A stretch of 64,000 bases of DNA from Prevotella sp. khp7 (GCF_900109055.1 NZ_FOIV01000001.1:124001-188000), one strand, 5' to 3'. Counted from the first letter of the stretch, positions 9,690 to 18,708 are shown. The notes: a model not told the origin generated them from the sequence alone. Numbers and translations are program-made.

Positions 9690-12485
9690 TTATTCTAATT
9701 TCTCTTTCAGGTACTGACCTGTCAGACTCTCTTTACATTTCGCTACCGTTTCTGGTGTTCCAGCCACGACGAGCGCACCGCCCTTGTCGCCGCCATCAGG
9801 ACCTAAATCTATCACGTGGTCGGCCGTTTTCACAATCTCCATGTTATGCTCAATGATCAGAATCGTGTGTCCTCGCTCAATGAGTGCGTTAAACGACTCC
9901 AGCAGTTTATGTATGTCGTGGAAATGGAGTCCTGTCGTTGGTTCGTCGAAGATGAAGAGCGTGGGCTCTTGCTTCTCCTGTCCGATGAAGTAGGCCAGTT
10001 TTACACGTTGGTTCTCACCGCCAGAGAGGGTCGATGAGTTCTGCCCCAGTTTGATGTATCCAAGCCCAACATCCTGCAGTGTCTTCAATCGTTTTACAAT
10101 CGTGTCTTGTTTGTATTTCGAGAAGAACTCTACCGCCTCATTGATGGTCATGTTAAGCACATCGTCGATATTCTTACCCTCAAATCTCACGTCGAGAATG
10201 TCATGTTTGAAGCGGTGTCCGTGACAGGCTTCGCACTCCAGTACGATGTCGGCCATAAACTGCATCTCTACTGTTATCACGCCTGCACCTTTACACTCTT
10301 CGCAACGGCCGCCGTCAGTATTGAATGAGAAATACTGTGAGGTGAAGCCCATCTGCTGTGCCAGCGGCTGTTCTGCAAACAAGTCGCGGATAGCGTCATA
10401 AGCCTTCACGTAGGTGGCAGGGTTGGAACGTGTGCTCTTACCTATGGGATTCTGATCGACAAACTCCACATGTTTGATGGCATCGATATCACCTTCAAGT
10501 GCCAGGAACTCGCCAGGAGCATCACATACATCGCCCAGGCGGCGTTTCAGTGCCGGGTAGAGGATACCCTTTATCAGGCTAGACTTTCCTGAGCCGGAAA
10601 CACCAGTAACTACCGTCATCACGTTGAGTGGTATCTGTACGTCAATTCCTCTGAGGTTGTTCATGCGTGCTCCCTTGATGTCGATATGGCGATTCCAAGG
10701 GCGACGGCTCTTAGGTACGGGAATATCTTCTTCGTGCAACAAGTATTTCACTGTGTAGCTCTTCGGATACTTCTTGAGCGAATCTTTTACGATATCTTTT
10801 GCGTCACCGTCGAATACCACTTCGCCGCCCAGACGTCCTGCGTCTGGCCCTATGTCTATCAGGTGGTCGGCGGCACGCATAATCTCTTCGTCGTGCTCTA
10901 CCACAACCACCGTGTTACCCAGTGACTGCAGTTCTTTCAAAACATGAATCAATCTGTCCGTATCTCGTGAGTGCAGACCTATGCTGGGCTCGTCGAGAAT
11001 ATAGAGTGAACCTACTAGCGAACTGCCAAGACTTGTACAGAGGTTGATTCGCTGACTCTCACCGCCTGACAATGTGTTTGAAAGACGGTTCAGTGTAAGA
11101 TATCCCAGTCCCACGTCGAGCAGGAACTGAAGTCGGCTTGTAATCTCAGTTAACAGGCGTTTGCCAATCTCAGCTTCCTGCGGCTCAAGTTCTAAGCGGT
11201 CGAACCACTCTTTTAGTCTGATGACAGGCATTTGTACCAGATCAGTAATGCTTCGTCCGCCTATCTTCACATATTCTGCTTCAGGTTTCAGGCGTGTTCC
11301 GTGACATACAGGGCACGTAGTCTTGCCTCTGTAGCGGGCCAGCATAACGCGATATTGTATCTTATACTGGTTCTCCTTTACCATATCGAAGAAACTGTCA
11401 ATACAAGGCTTTTCTTTAGCGCCCTTGTCCGAGGGTAACCCATGCCACAGCCAGTCTTTCTGCTTCTGTGTCAGATTCATGTATGGCTCAAAGATGGGGA
11501 AGTCGTCGTTAGCCGCATGGCGGCAGAACCAGTCTTTCCACTCTTTCATCTTCTCGCCATGCCAGCATACCACACAACCGTCATATACGCTCAGTGTTGT
11601 GTTGGGGATGACCAGTTTCTCGTCGATACCCATAATCTTGCCAAAACCTTGGCACTCAGGACATGCTCCTGCGGGTGAGTTGAACGAGAACATCTGATCG
11701 GTTGGTTCCTCGAAAGTCATGCCATCGGCCTCGAACTTCATTGAGAAATCGTAGAAGATGGTTGGCGGGAAGAGCAGTCTCATCTCACCATGTCCCTCAA
11801 AGAAAGCTGTCTCGGCAGAATCGACTAGACGTGCTATCACATCCTTCGTGTCGTCAACGCTCATGCGGTCGATGACAAGGAAGATCTCTTCGTCATTACA
11901 GTCGCCGCTAGCCAAGTAGTCATCTATGCGCTGGAAATCGTTCTTTACGTAGATTCTGGCGTAGCCCTCTAACTGATAAGTCTTCAGCTGCTGTTCCATG
12001 GTGCGTCCTTCGTGCAGATGGATTGGTGCCATTACAACGAAGCGTGTACCCTTTGAATACTCCAGCATCTTCTTCACGATGTCTTCTGTAGAGTGTTTCT
12101 TCACTTCTTCGCCACTCACGGGTGAATACGTGCGGCCTATGCGCGCGTAAAGCAAACGGAGATATTCATAAATCTCCGTCGAAGTGCCCATCGTACTGCG
12201 AGGGTTCCTCGATATGACCTTTTGCTCAATGGCTATGGCTGGCGGTATACCGCGTATGAAATCACACTCGGGCTTGTTCATCCTGCCAAGGAACTGACGG
12301 GCATAGCTCGACAAACTCTCCACATAACGCCGTTGGCCTTCGGCATACAAAGTGTCGAAGGCCAATGATGATTTGCCGGAGCCGCTGACTCCGGCAATCA
12401 CTACGAATTGGTTTCGGGGTATCTTGACGTCAATACTCTTTAGGTTATTAACTCTCGCCCCTTTTATTTCTATGCAATCGCTCAT
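9690..12485 (-). CDS. uvrA: Excinuclease ABC subunit A
   Basis: A 931-residue UvrA, the damage-recognition ATPase of nucleotide excision repair, of normal length for the family. Two ABC modules are visible, each with a GVSGSGKSS Walker A loop and an LSGGE signature (LSGGESQRINL and LSGGENQRVKL). Zinc-binding CxxC pairs occur in CPECQGFG, CPVCHGTR, CEECKGAG and CEACHGHR. The ATG at 12485 starts MSDCIEIKGA, the usual UvrA N-terminus, and overlaps the uxaB stop codon by one base (TAATG); longer frames only extend antisense-like sequence into uxaB. Downstream is the DUF5686 gene. Confidence 0.97.
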   Translation of the reverse strand: MSDCIEIKGARVNNLKSIDVKIPRNQFVVIAGVSGSGKSSLAFDTLYAEGQRRYVESLSSYARQFLGRMNKPECDFIRGIPPAIAIEQKVISRNPRSTMGTSTEIYEYLRLLYARIGRTYSPVSGEEVKKHSTEDIVKKMLEYSKGTRFVVMAPIHLHEGRTMEQQLKTYQLEGYARIYVKNDFQRIDDYLASGDCNDEEIFLVIDRMSVDDTKDVIARLVDSAETAFFEGHGEMRLLFPPTIFYDFSMKFEADGMTFEEPTDQMFSFNSPAGACPECQGFGKIMGIDEKLVIPNTTLSVYDGCVVCWHGEKMKEWKDWFCRHAANDDFPIFEPYMNLTQKQKDWLWHGLPSDKGAKEKPCIDSFFDMVKENQYKIQYRVMLARYRGKTTCPVCHGTRLKPEAEYVKIGGRSITDLVQMPVIRLKEWFDRLELEPQEAEIGKRLLTEITSRLQFLLDVGLGYLTLNRLSNTLSGGESQRINLCTSLGSSLVGSLYILDEPSIGLHSRDTDRLIHVLKELQSLGNTVVVVEHDEEIMRAADHLIDIGPDAGRLGGEVVFDGDAKDIVKDSLKKYPKSYTVKYLLHEEDIPVPKSRRPWNRHIDIKGARMNNLRGIDVQIPLNVMTVVTGVSGSGKSSLIKGILYPALKRRLGDVCDAPGEFLALEGDIDAIKHVEFVDQNPIGKSTRSNPATYVKAYDAIRDLFAEQPLAQQMGFTSQYFSFNTDGGRCEECKGAGVITVEMQFMADIVLECEACHGHRFKHDILDVRFEGKNIDDVLNMTINEAVEFFSKYKQDTIVKRLKTLQDVGLGYIKLGQNSSTLSGGENQRVKLAYFIGQEKQEPTLFIFDEPTTGLHFHDIHKLLESFNALIERGHTILIIEHNMEIVKTADHVIDLGPDGGDKGGALVVAGTPETVAKCKESLTGQYLKEKLE

Positions 12486-13924
12486 TAAAGAATACTCTTG
12501 ACGGCTTCGAGCATGCCGACACTCTGGATGAGGTCGAGATCCTGCTTCACCATCGTGTTCAGACCAGGAATCTTGTTCAGATCCTCCTGCCAGATGAACT
12601 CTGCACCGAGCACGCCATCGGTTACCTTCTGTGTGTCGTCGGTAGCCCATAGTTCTTTCAGCAGATCCATGATTCGCTGGTCGTCGTTTGGAATGATTTC
12701 TGTGCCGTCCTCACGCTTACCACCCTTATAGTAGGTGATGATAGCTGCCAGACCGAACACCAAACCCTTAGGCAGTTCGCCTTTGCGCTCCAGGAATGTT
12801 TTTACGCCGGGAAGGTCGCGGGCCTGGAACTTCGGGAATGAGTTCAGCATGATACTTGTCACCTGATGGTCTACGTATGGGTTGTCGAAACGCTCTAATA
12901 CGTCGCCGGCAAACTTCTCGAGTTCGTCCATTGGCAGATCGAGTGTCTGCATCAGCTCTTCAAACTGTACCTTATGGATATACTTTCCTATTACTTCATG
13001 ATTGCAGGCGTCGCGCACAATGTTCACACCGCTCAGGAATGCTACTGGGCTCAATACGGTGTGGGGACCGTTCAGGAGCGTTACCTTACGCTTGTGGTAA
13101 GGCTCTTCAGAAGGAACGAACAGCACGTGCAGACCTGCCTTGTCGGCGGGGAACTCCTTGGCTACTTCTCTTGGGGCTTCGATTACCCAGAGATGGAAGT
13201 TTTCTGCCTGTACCACCATGTTGTCACGGTAGCTGATCTTCTCCTGAATCTCTGCAATCTCTTTGCGGGGGAAACCTGGAACGATACGGTCTACAAGTGT
13301 AGCATATACGCCACAAGCCTCCTCGAACCACTTTTTAAAGTCATTGCCGAGATTCCACAGGTCGATATATTTATAGATGCACTCTTTCAGCACGTGACCG
13401 TTCAGGAAGATGAGTTCACAGGGGAAGATAATGAGTCCCTTTGTCATGTCGCCGCCAAATGTCTGATAGCGACGATACAGCAACTGAACCAGCTTACCGG
13501 GATATGAGCTGGCGGGTGCATCCTCGAGCTTACATGTGGGATCGAATGCGATACCCGCTTCAGTGGTGTTTGAGATAACGAAACGAATCTCTGGCTGGTC
13601 AGCCAGTGCCATGAAGGCGGCGTTCTGTGTATAGGGGTTCAGCGCGCGGCTGATGACGTCGATACGCTCGAGTGTGTTGACAGGTTTGCCGTTCTCGCGG
13701 CCCTGCAGGTTTACATGATACAGACAGTCCTGAGCGTTGAGCCAGTCGACCATACCTTTCTCGATAGGTTGTACAACGACAACGGAGCCATTGAAATCGG
13801 TCTTCTGGTCCATGTTCCAGATAATCCAATCAACGAATGCACGGAGGAAGTTTCCTTCACCGAACTGAATCACCTTTTCAGGCATCACGCTCTTAGGAGC
13901 AAATTGTTTGTTTAGTGGTTTCAT
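12485..13924 (-). CDS. uxaB: Tagaturonate reductase
   Basis: A 479-residue member of the mannitol dehydrogenase family, best matched to UxaB, which reduces D-tagaturonate to D-altronate in galacturonate catabolism. The N-terminus has the family's nucleotide-binding segment (VIQFGEGNFLRAFVDWI), and a later LLNGPHTVLSP segment fits the substrate/catalytic region of altronate-type enzymes. The ATG at 13924 is preferred over a TTG two codons earlier. A consensus promoter lies 38-69 bases upstream. It is the first gene of the run uxaB-uvrA-DUF5686-addA-addB and is separated from uxuB by a strong terminator. Confidence 0.88.
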   Translation of the reverse strand: MKPLNKQFAPKSVMPEKVIQFGEGNFLRAFVDWIIWNMDQKTDFNGSVVVVQPIEKGMVDWLNAQDCLYHVNLQGRENGKPVNTLERIDVISRALNPYTQNAAFMALADQPEIRFVISNTTEAGIAFDPTCKLEDAPASSYPGKLVQLLYRRYQTFGGDMTKGLIIFPCELIFLNGHVLKECIYKYIDLWNLGNDFKKWFEEACGVYATLVDRIVPGFPRKEIAEIQEKISYRDNMVVQAENFHLWVIEAPREVAKEFPADKAGLHVLFVPSEEPYHKRKVTLLNGPHTVLSPVAFLSGVNIVRDACNHEVIGKYIHKVQFEELMQTLDLPMDELEKFAGDVLERFDNPYVDHQVTSIMLNSFPKFQARDLPGVKTFLERKGELPKGLVFGLAAIITYYKGGKREDGTEIIPNDDQRIMDLLKELWATDDTQKVTDGVLGAEFIWQEDLNKIPGLNTMVKQDLDLIQSVGMLEAVKSIL

Positions 13925-13961
13925 TTTCAAAAGTTGTTTTGTTGTTCTTTGTTTACGACTG

Positions 13962-13993
13962 CAAAGTTAGTGTTTTTCAGTGATACCACCAAA
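13962..13993 (-). promoter_or_regulatory. Bacteroidetes-type promoter of the uxaB-uvrA-addAB run
   Basis: On the minus strand a TTTG box (13990-13993) is followed after exactly 20 bases by TAACTTTG (13962-13969), an exact match to the TAnnTTTG -7 element. The start of transcription would lie near 13957, about 33 bases before the uxaB ATG. Confidence 0.75.
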
Positions 13994-14064
13994 TCTTTCG
14001 TGTCATATAACGTTAAAAATCTACGAAAACCTTTGCGTTCGGAAAGCGGCAACTTTTGAAATAT

Positions 14065-14092
14065 AAATCCCTGCCGGTTAGGGCAGGGATTT
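14065..14092 (-). terminator. Intrinsic terminator after uxuB
   Basis: Perfect 11-base inverted repeat (arms 14065-14075 and 14082-14092, six-base loop, GC core CCCTGCC) starting 15 bases after the uxuB stop and followed on the minus strand by a T-rich tail. It separates uxuAB from the uxaB promoter. Confidence 0.8.
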
Positions 14093-14107
14093 CGTATGTT
14101 TATCAGG

Positions 14108-15694
14108 TTATCTTGCGCTGACATATTTGTGGAGCGTCTGTCGCACGGCACCAGGGCCGGCATAGAGCTCACGGACGTAGCCTTCGATCTGTTCGCCGAG
14201 GCCTGCTTCGTAAAGGTCAAGACCAAACACGTCCTTGCGGCTGTAAAGCTGACGCAGCGGACTCCAGTCTTGGTCGGGCTTACCTATCTCAAGCGGGGCG
14301 ACGATGGCCTGCAATTCTGCCAGCATTGGGTCGGGCGACGGCTCGAACGGCGTGAGATCGTCCTTGAGTCCCTTCAAGTAGCGGGCATAGCCAGCAAGGG
14401 TGAGGGGAATCAAAACGAGGTTCTCCATGTCGAGGTTGCGGGCAATGTATTTCTTGATGGTCTCACCGAAGCGGATAGGGAGTTTCTGTGATGTGTCACA
14501 AGCGATGCGCTGGGGTGCGTCGGGCATGAACGGGTTGGGCAGACGGCGGTTGATGACGGCGCCGATGAACTCGTATGGATTCAGCACGCCAGGGTCTGTG
14601 ACAACGGGCATCGCCTCTATGTAACCGATCTTCTGGATGAACGGACGCAGATCTTCGTCGGCCATCTCAGCAGAGATCAGCGTATAGTCCAGCATGCAGC
14701 CATAGATAGACATAGCTGTGTGGAGCGGGTTCAGACAGGTAGTCACCTTCATGGTCTCAACCTTGTCTACGGTTTCACGGGTGGTATAGAGAGCACCGCC
14801 CAGATCGAGTGGTGGACGACCGTTGGTGTAGTTGTCCTCGATGACAAGATACTGCACCTCTTCAGCGTTCACGAACGGAGCGGTGAAGGTGTGCTTCTCT
14901 GTCTCAATGTAGTTGTTGTCCTCGAAACTATCAGCAGCCAGCATTTCCTTTACCTTCTCGTGTGGGCGCGGTGTGATTTTGTCGATCATAGACCAGGGGA
15001 AGGTAATCTTCTTCTCATCCTTCAGGTAATCGAGGAAGGCTGTGGGAACAAGTCCATCGGCAACCCAACGCTCTGCATAAGCAAATACGCCAGCCTTTAC
15101 CTTATCGCCGTTGTGCGAGCAGTTGTCCATGCTCTGAACGGTGAGAGGCAGCTGTCCGGCATTGAAACGCTCAAGCAGCAGGGCGCAGACCTTACCCATG
15201 GCAAAGACAGGCTTCAGGCCGCGGGCCAGGTCGGCATCGTTATAGCTGTAGCCTTTCTCGGTGATGGTGAACGAAATCATCTGCAGACTCGGGTTCTTAA
15301 ATATCTCCACGAGTCGGTTCCAGTCCTCAAACTGAGGATCTGCCTTTAGGGCCTCAGTCACTGATGCGATCACCTTCTTTTCGATAGAACCATCTGAGCA
15401 GAGGTTCACGCAGAGCGAAAGGTTGTTATAGGGGGCATAAGCCTTATCAATGACCTCGAAGTCGAAGGTCTCAGCTACAATCACACCGCGATCGTACTTA
15501 CCTGTGTTCAGCGCATCGTTGAGAATGGCTGCGGGGAAGGCGCGGAAGATATTACCGCCTCCGAAGTGAACCCATGTAGGTTCCTTGGCAGTTTTCTCAC
15601 GTATAGCTTTGATATCAAACTTTGGGAGTTCATAGCCTTTTGCTTCCCACTCTGCGGCATCATAGTTACCGCTAAAAATATCATTTAACTTCAT
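14108..15694 (-). CDS. uxuB: Mannitol dehydrogenase family protein, probable fructuronate reductase
   Basis: A 528-residue polyol dehydrogenase-family enzyme. The N-terminal nucleotide-binding segment reads WVHFGGGNIFRAF, followed by a QSMDNCSHNG segment and the catalytic region around KVTTCLNPLHTA, typical of the long mannonate/mannitol oxidoreductases. Placed directly downstream of uxuA, it most likely reduces D-fructuronate to D-mannonate, the substrate of UxuA, in glucuronate catabolism; mannitol or another polyol remains possible from sequence alone. It is somewhat longer than E. coli UxuB. A 116-base spacer with nested inverted repeats separates it from uxuA, and a terminator follows it. 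Confidence 0.85.
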   Translation of the reverse strand: MKLNDIFSGNYDAAEWEAKGYELPKFDIKAIREKTAKEPTWVHFGGGNIFRAFPAAILNDALNTGKYDRGVIVAETFDFEVIDKAYAPYNNLSLCVNLCSDGSIEKKVIASVTEALKADPQFEDWNRLVEIFKNPSLQMISFTITEKGYSYNDADLARGLKPVFAMGKVCALLLERFNAGQLPLTVQSMDNCSHNGDKVKAGVFAYAERWVADGLVPTAFLDYLKDEKKITFPWSMIDKITPRPHEKVKEMLAADSFEDNNYIETEKHTFTAPFVNAEEVQYLVIEDNYTNGRPPLDLGGALYTTRETVDKVETMKVTTCLNPLHTAMSIYGCMLDYTLISAEMADEDLRPFIQKIGYIEAMPVVTDPGVLNPYEFIGAVINRRLPNPFMPDAPQRIACDTSQKLPIRFGETIKKYIARNLDMENLVLIPLTLAGYARYLKGLKDDLTPFEPSPDPMLAELQAIVAPLEIGKPDQDWSPLRQLYSRKDVFGLDLYEAGLGEQIEGYVRELYAGPGAVRQTLHKYVSAR

Positions 15695-15711
15695 AACGTT
15701 GTGTTTTATTT

Positions 15712-15801
15712 GGCACGGATTAACACGGTTCTCTTTAAGAGATACACTGCTTTGTTGCGCAACTAGCCGTGTTTTTTATAAAAGCTGTGTTAATCCGTGC
15801 C
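15712..15801. repeat. Nested inverted repeats between uxuA and uxuB
   Basis: The outer arms are a perfect 15-base inverted repeat (15712-15726 GGCACGGATTAACAC and 15787-15801). Inside lie a 7-base pair AACACGG (15722-15728) with CCGTGTT (15767-15773), a palindrome TCTCTT-T-AAGAGA (15730-15742) and GTTGCGCAAC (15754-15763). In minus-strand RNA the 3' outer arm could pair with either the 5' outer arm or the inner AACACGG segment, giving two mutually exclusive structures. It could be an attenuator or processing site in the uxuA-uxuB message, or a dispersed palindromic repeat. Confidence 0.7.
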
Positions 15802-15810
15802 TAATATAAT

Positions 15811-17064
15811 TTAATCAAAAAAACCAGGTTGTTTATACTCGATACCGAGTTCACGGTCGACGGTGGCGAGGATACCCTGTACCTGTCCGAGGGCAAACAT
15901 ACGGCCCAGAAGCGTATAACCTGCATTATGGCCATGACTGCTCTCGTCGAAGATACCACCAGGCTCGTCGGTGAATGTCATTCCATGGTCAACGCGCATC
16001 GGCAGTTCGGGGTTTTCCTTCTCGAAGATACGGCAGAGTTCGATGAGGTCGGCACGACCGCCTAGGTGGCTGGCCTCGGTGAAATCGCCGTTTGGGAAAA
16101 TGTGGCAAGAGCGCAGGTGTACGAAGTGTGTACGCGATGCAAACTTCTTGGCCAAATCTACCACATTGTTATATGCACCTGCTGAAAGCGAACCAGCACA
16201 GAAGGTCAGACCATTGTGCTTGTTGGGCACGGCGTCGAGGAACCACTGGATATCCTCCTCGGTGCGAACTATGCGTGGCAAGCCGAGCACTTCGATAGGG
16301 GGATCGTCGGGGTGAACGCACATGTTCATGCCATATTCCTCGCAGGTAGGCATGATAGCCTCGAGGAAGTATTTCATGTTGGCACGTAACTGTGCTTTGT
16401 CGATACCCTTATAGAGGTTGAGGAAGTCGCGGAATTTCTGGATAGGAGCTTCGTCGTTTTCACTGAAATTACCCGACACAAAGCCCTGTGTCTTGATGAT
16501 GATGGTTTCAACCAGTTTGTGATCCTTTTCTGGAGTCATGGTCTTGGCGAGCTCGTCGCATTCGGCAAGTACGTTACGGCCTTCACCTACACCCTCAGGG
16601 AACTTGAACTTTGCCCACTCCTCGCGGGCTCCTTCGCGCTTCAAAATATAAATGTCGAAATAAGCGAACTCGGCATAGTTGAAGTATAGGTTGGTGGCAC
16701 CGTTTGGATTGTCGTGCTCCAAATCGGTACGGGCCCAGTCGAGCACAGGCATGAAATTGTAGCAGATGCAGTGAATGCCCTCTGCCGAGAGGTTGCGCAG
16801 TGACTCTTTATAAACCTCAATCTGGTGATCGCGGTCAGGGCCTCCATACTTAATTGTTTCTACAACGGGGAGCGATTCAACAACGCTCCAGCGCATGCCA
16901 TAACTCTCAATGTACTCACGCAGGTCGCGAATCTTCTCGCGGGTCCACACTTCGCCAAGGGGTACGTCGTGAAGGGCTGTAACAATGCCTTCGACACCAA
17001 TTTGTTTCAGTTGGGCAAGGGTGATCTTATCTTTCTTACCGAACCATCTCCATGTTCTTTCCAT
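15811..17064 (-). CDS. uxuA: Mannonate dehydratase
   Basis: A 417-residue UxuA, which dehydrates D-mannonate to 2-keto-3-deoxygluconate in glucuronate breakdown. The start (MERTWRWFG) and the following segment GVEGIVTALHDVP are characteristic of the family, as are MNMCVHPDDPP, FCAGSLSAG and the VHLRS/RVDHG segments that carry metal and substrate ligands of the TIM barrel. Slightly longer than the E. coli enzyme (394 residues). A TACCTTTG -7 box lies upstream at 17096-17103. It is followed by uxuB. Confidence 0.96.
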   Translation of the reverse strand: MERTWRWFGKKDKITLAQLKQIGVEGIVTALHDVPLGEVWTREKIRDLREYIESYGMRWSVVESLPVVETIKYGGPDRDHQIEVYKESLRNLSAEGIHCICYNFMPVLDWARTDLEHDNPNGATNLYFNYAEFAYFDIYILKREGAREEWAKFKFPEGVGEGRNVLAECDELAKTMTPEKDHKLVETIIIKTQGFVSGNFSENDEAPIQKFRDFLNLYKGIDKAQLRANMKYFLEAIMPTCEEYGMNMCVHPDDPPIEVLGLPRIVRTEEDIQWFLDAVPNKHNGLTFCAGSLSAGAYNNVVDLAKKFASRTHFVHLRSCHIFPNGDFTEASHLGGRADLIELCRIFEKENPELPMRVDHGMTFTDEPGGIFDESSHGHNAGYTLLGRMFALGQVQGILATVDRELGIEYKQPGFFD

Positions 17065-17095
17065 ATATTTTGTTTTATTTTGTAGATTTCTGCTG

Positions 17096-17103
17096 CAAAG
17101 GTA
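17096..17103 (-). promoter_or_regulatory. -7 box of the uxuA promoter
   Basis: TACCTTTG on the minus strand, 31 bases before the uxuA ATG. I see no TTTG at the usual 20-base spacing, so the promoter may need an activator. Confidence 0.5.
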
Positions 17104-17149
17104 GCAATTTTAACTCATACCAGTTTGTCTTTTCTACTCAAAAGTTTGT

Positions 17150-18601
17150 CTATTTGTACTTTTTTAGCGAATGCCCCATAATGAGCTCGCGGAAATCAAG
17201 AGGCCTAGAGGGCTTACCTGCATGATGAGAACTGAAAGTGGGAGCACTCTCGTTGCCATAGCGGTCTGTTGCTGTGATGGCATAATGCAACAGGCGTCCC
17301 TTATGGGGGATGCTGATTGACTGGTTCATATAACGTGTGGCAATGAGGTTGCGCGCGTCGCTGATGTCGACGGGGAAACGCTCAGAAGCATACACATTAT
17401 ATATTAGATAGTTGGCGCCAGAATTGTCGCGTGCGCCGCTCCACGATAGGAAGTCGCTACTCATGCCGCGCTTTACTGTTAGCGCGCGAGCAGATGAAGG
17501 AGCTGTCTTGTTGAACCATTTCATGGGTGGCAAAAGTGCAGGATAGAGATTAAAGTCTTTCGTGAAGGTGTATATACCTTTTGTATTGTCAGTGAAGAAC
17601 TTAGAGCGGAAGAAAGTATAGCCCATTCCCAACTCACGAAGTACATTCATTTCACGGGTAATGACGTCGAGCACCCAGTTCTTCTCACGTGGATGGAGCA
17701 TGTAAACCGCCAATCCTGGAGCAACGATGCGGCCGTAGCTATGCTGCTTCCAATCGACGGCAAAGGGGTAGAAGTTGTTGCCTTGAAAATACATCATGGG
17801 GAAAAGGGCGTCCATCAGTCCACTACGCAACCATCCTTGAGCATCCTGACAAACCGTGGTATTGGCATTCCATCCGGAACTCTTATAACGGGCCAGGTCG
17901 TCATACTTGCCGATTGGTGAACACGACAGCATCACCCAAGGTTTGAGAGCCTTTACCGAATGATTAATTTTGCGGACAATATCCGTGATGTTCTGTCTGC
18001 CTTGCTGACGACTTACTTTTAATTTCCAGGTTTCAGGATAGCGGATATAATCGAGGTGGATGCCGTCGATGTCGTAGCGGCGTGTCACTTCAGCGCAGAA
18101 CCGTGCCAGATAATCACCCGTTTGCGGTTTCTCTGGGTCCATATATCCCTCGTCACCGATTTTGCGAATCAGACTGGGGTATTTCTGACGTATCAGTTTA
18201 CATCCGTTAGTGTTCCATTTCCCTACTGGTATCGTTACAATCCATGCATGAAGCTGCATGCCACGCTTGTGGCACTCGTCGATACAGAACTGCAACGGGT
18301 CGTAGCCCGGTGACTGACCTGGTATACCTGTGAGACAGACGTCCCAAGGTTCTTCAGCGCAGGGAAACACCGTAGAGGCCCTGACGCGGGTCTGGAAGAA
18401 TACGGTGTTGATATTGGCTTGCTGTAACTGATCGAGAATGGCGGTTAACTCCTGTTTCTGTTGATATGCGGAGTGAGAGCGGGGCCAGTCTATTCCCCCG
18501 ATAGTAGTAAGCCATACAGCTCTGACTTCGTGTTTTGGAATCTGTGCTGAAACGTTCAGCGTCAATGCTAATAAGAGTAAAATTCGTATAATTGTTTTCA
18601 A
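17150..18601 (-). CDS. GHL10-type family glycoside hydrolase (DUF187), exported
   Basis: A 483-residue exported protein of the glycosyl-hydrolase-like 10 family (YngK-like). Residues 1-19 form a signal peptide (MKTIIRILLLLALTLNVSA). The catalytic barrel follows with EVRAVWLTTIGGIDWP, FFQTRVRAS, the HAWIV strand and IDGIHLDYIRYP, where the Asp residues are the likely active site; a fibronectin-type III-like tail begins near residue 390. The start codon is TTG at 18601: a stop lies five codons upstream and no ATG gives an intact signal peptide. Substrate unknown; it precedes uxuA, so a uronic-acid-containing glycan is a reasonable guess only. Confidence 0.85.
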   Translation of the reverse strand: MKTIIRILLLLALTLNVSAQIPKHEVRAVWLTTIGGIDWPRSHSAYQQKQELTAILDQLQQANINTVFFQTRVRASTVFPCAEEPWDVCLTGIPGQSPGYDPLQFCIDECHKRGMQLHAWIVTIPVGKWNTNGCKLIRQKYPSLIRKIGDEGYMDPEKPQTGDYLARFCAEVTRRYDIDGIHLDYIRYPETWKLKVSRQQGRQNITDIVRKINHSVKALKPWVMLSCSPIGKYDDLARYKSSGWNANTTVCQDAQGWLRSGLMDALFPMMYFQGNNFYPFAVDWKQHSYGRIVAPGLAVYMLHPREKNWVLDVITREMNVLRELGMGYTFFRSKFFTDNTKGIYTFTKDFNLYPALLPPMKWFNKTAPSSARALTVKRGMSSDFLSWSGARDNSGANYLIYNVYASERFPVDISDARNLIATRYMNQSISIPHKGRLLHYAITATDRYGNESAPTFSSHHAGKPSRPLDFRELIMGHSLKKYK

Positions 18602-18629
18602 AATGATGCTATTTTATTAAAATTTGCTG

Positions 18630-18661
18630 CAAAGTTAGCTTATTTTTTTCATTATCTCAAA
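18630..18661 (-). promoter_or_regulatory. Promoter of the GHL10 gene
   Basis: TTTG (18658-18661) and TAACTTTG (18630-18637) on the minus strand, spaced by 20 bases. It lies back to back with the cstA promoter in a 107-base divergent region. Confidence 0.75.
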
Positions 18662-18670
18662 TAAAAACAC

Positions 18671-18678
18671 TACTTTTG
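18671..18678 (+). promoter_or_regulatory. -7 box of the cstA promoter
   Basis: TACTTTTG on the plus strand, 30 bases before the cstA ATG; no clear TTTG at the expected -33 position. Its upstream half overlaps the GHL10 promoter on the other strand. Confidence 0.55.
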
Positions 18679-18708
18679 CAACAAAATAATTAAAAAACTT
18701 AGATAAAG

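Noticed and set aside
12486..12650. N-terminal extension of uvrA by 55 codons
   Set aside because: The extra residues overlap uxaB out of frame and do not look like UvrA; the ATG at 12485 gives the standard N-terminus.
14720..15349. A 209-codon open frame on the plus strand inside uxuB
   Set aside because: Antisense shadow of a well-supported dehydrogenase gene; no promoter or protein-like features.
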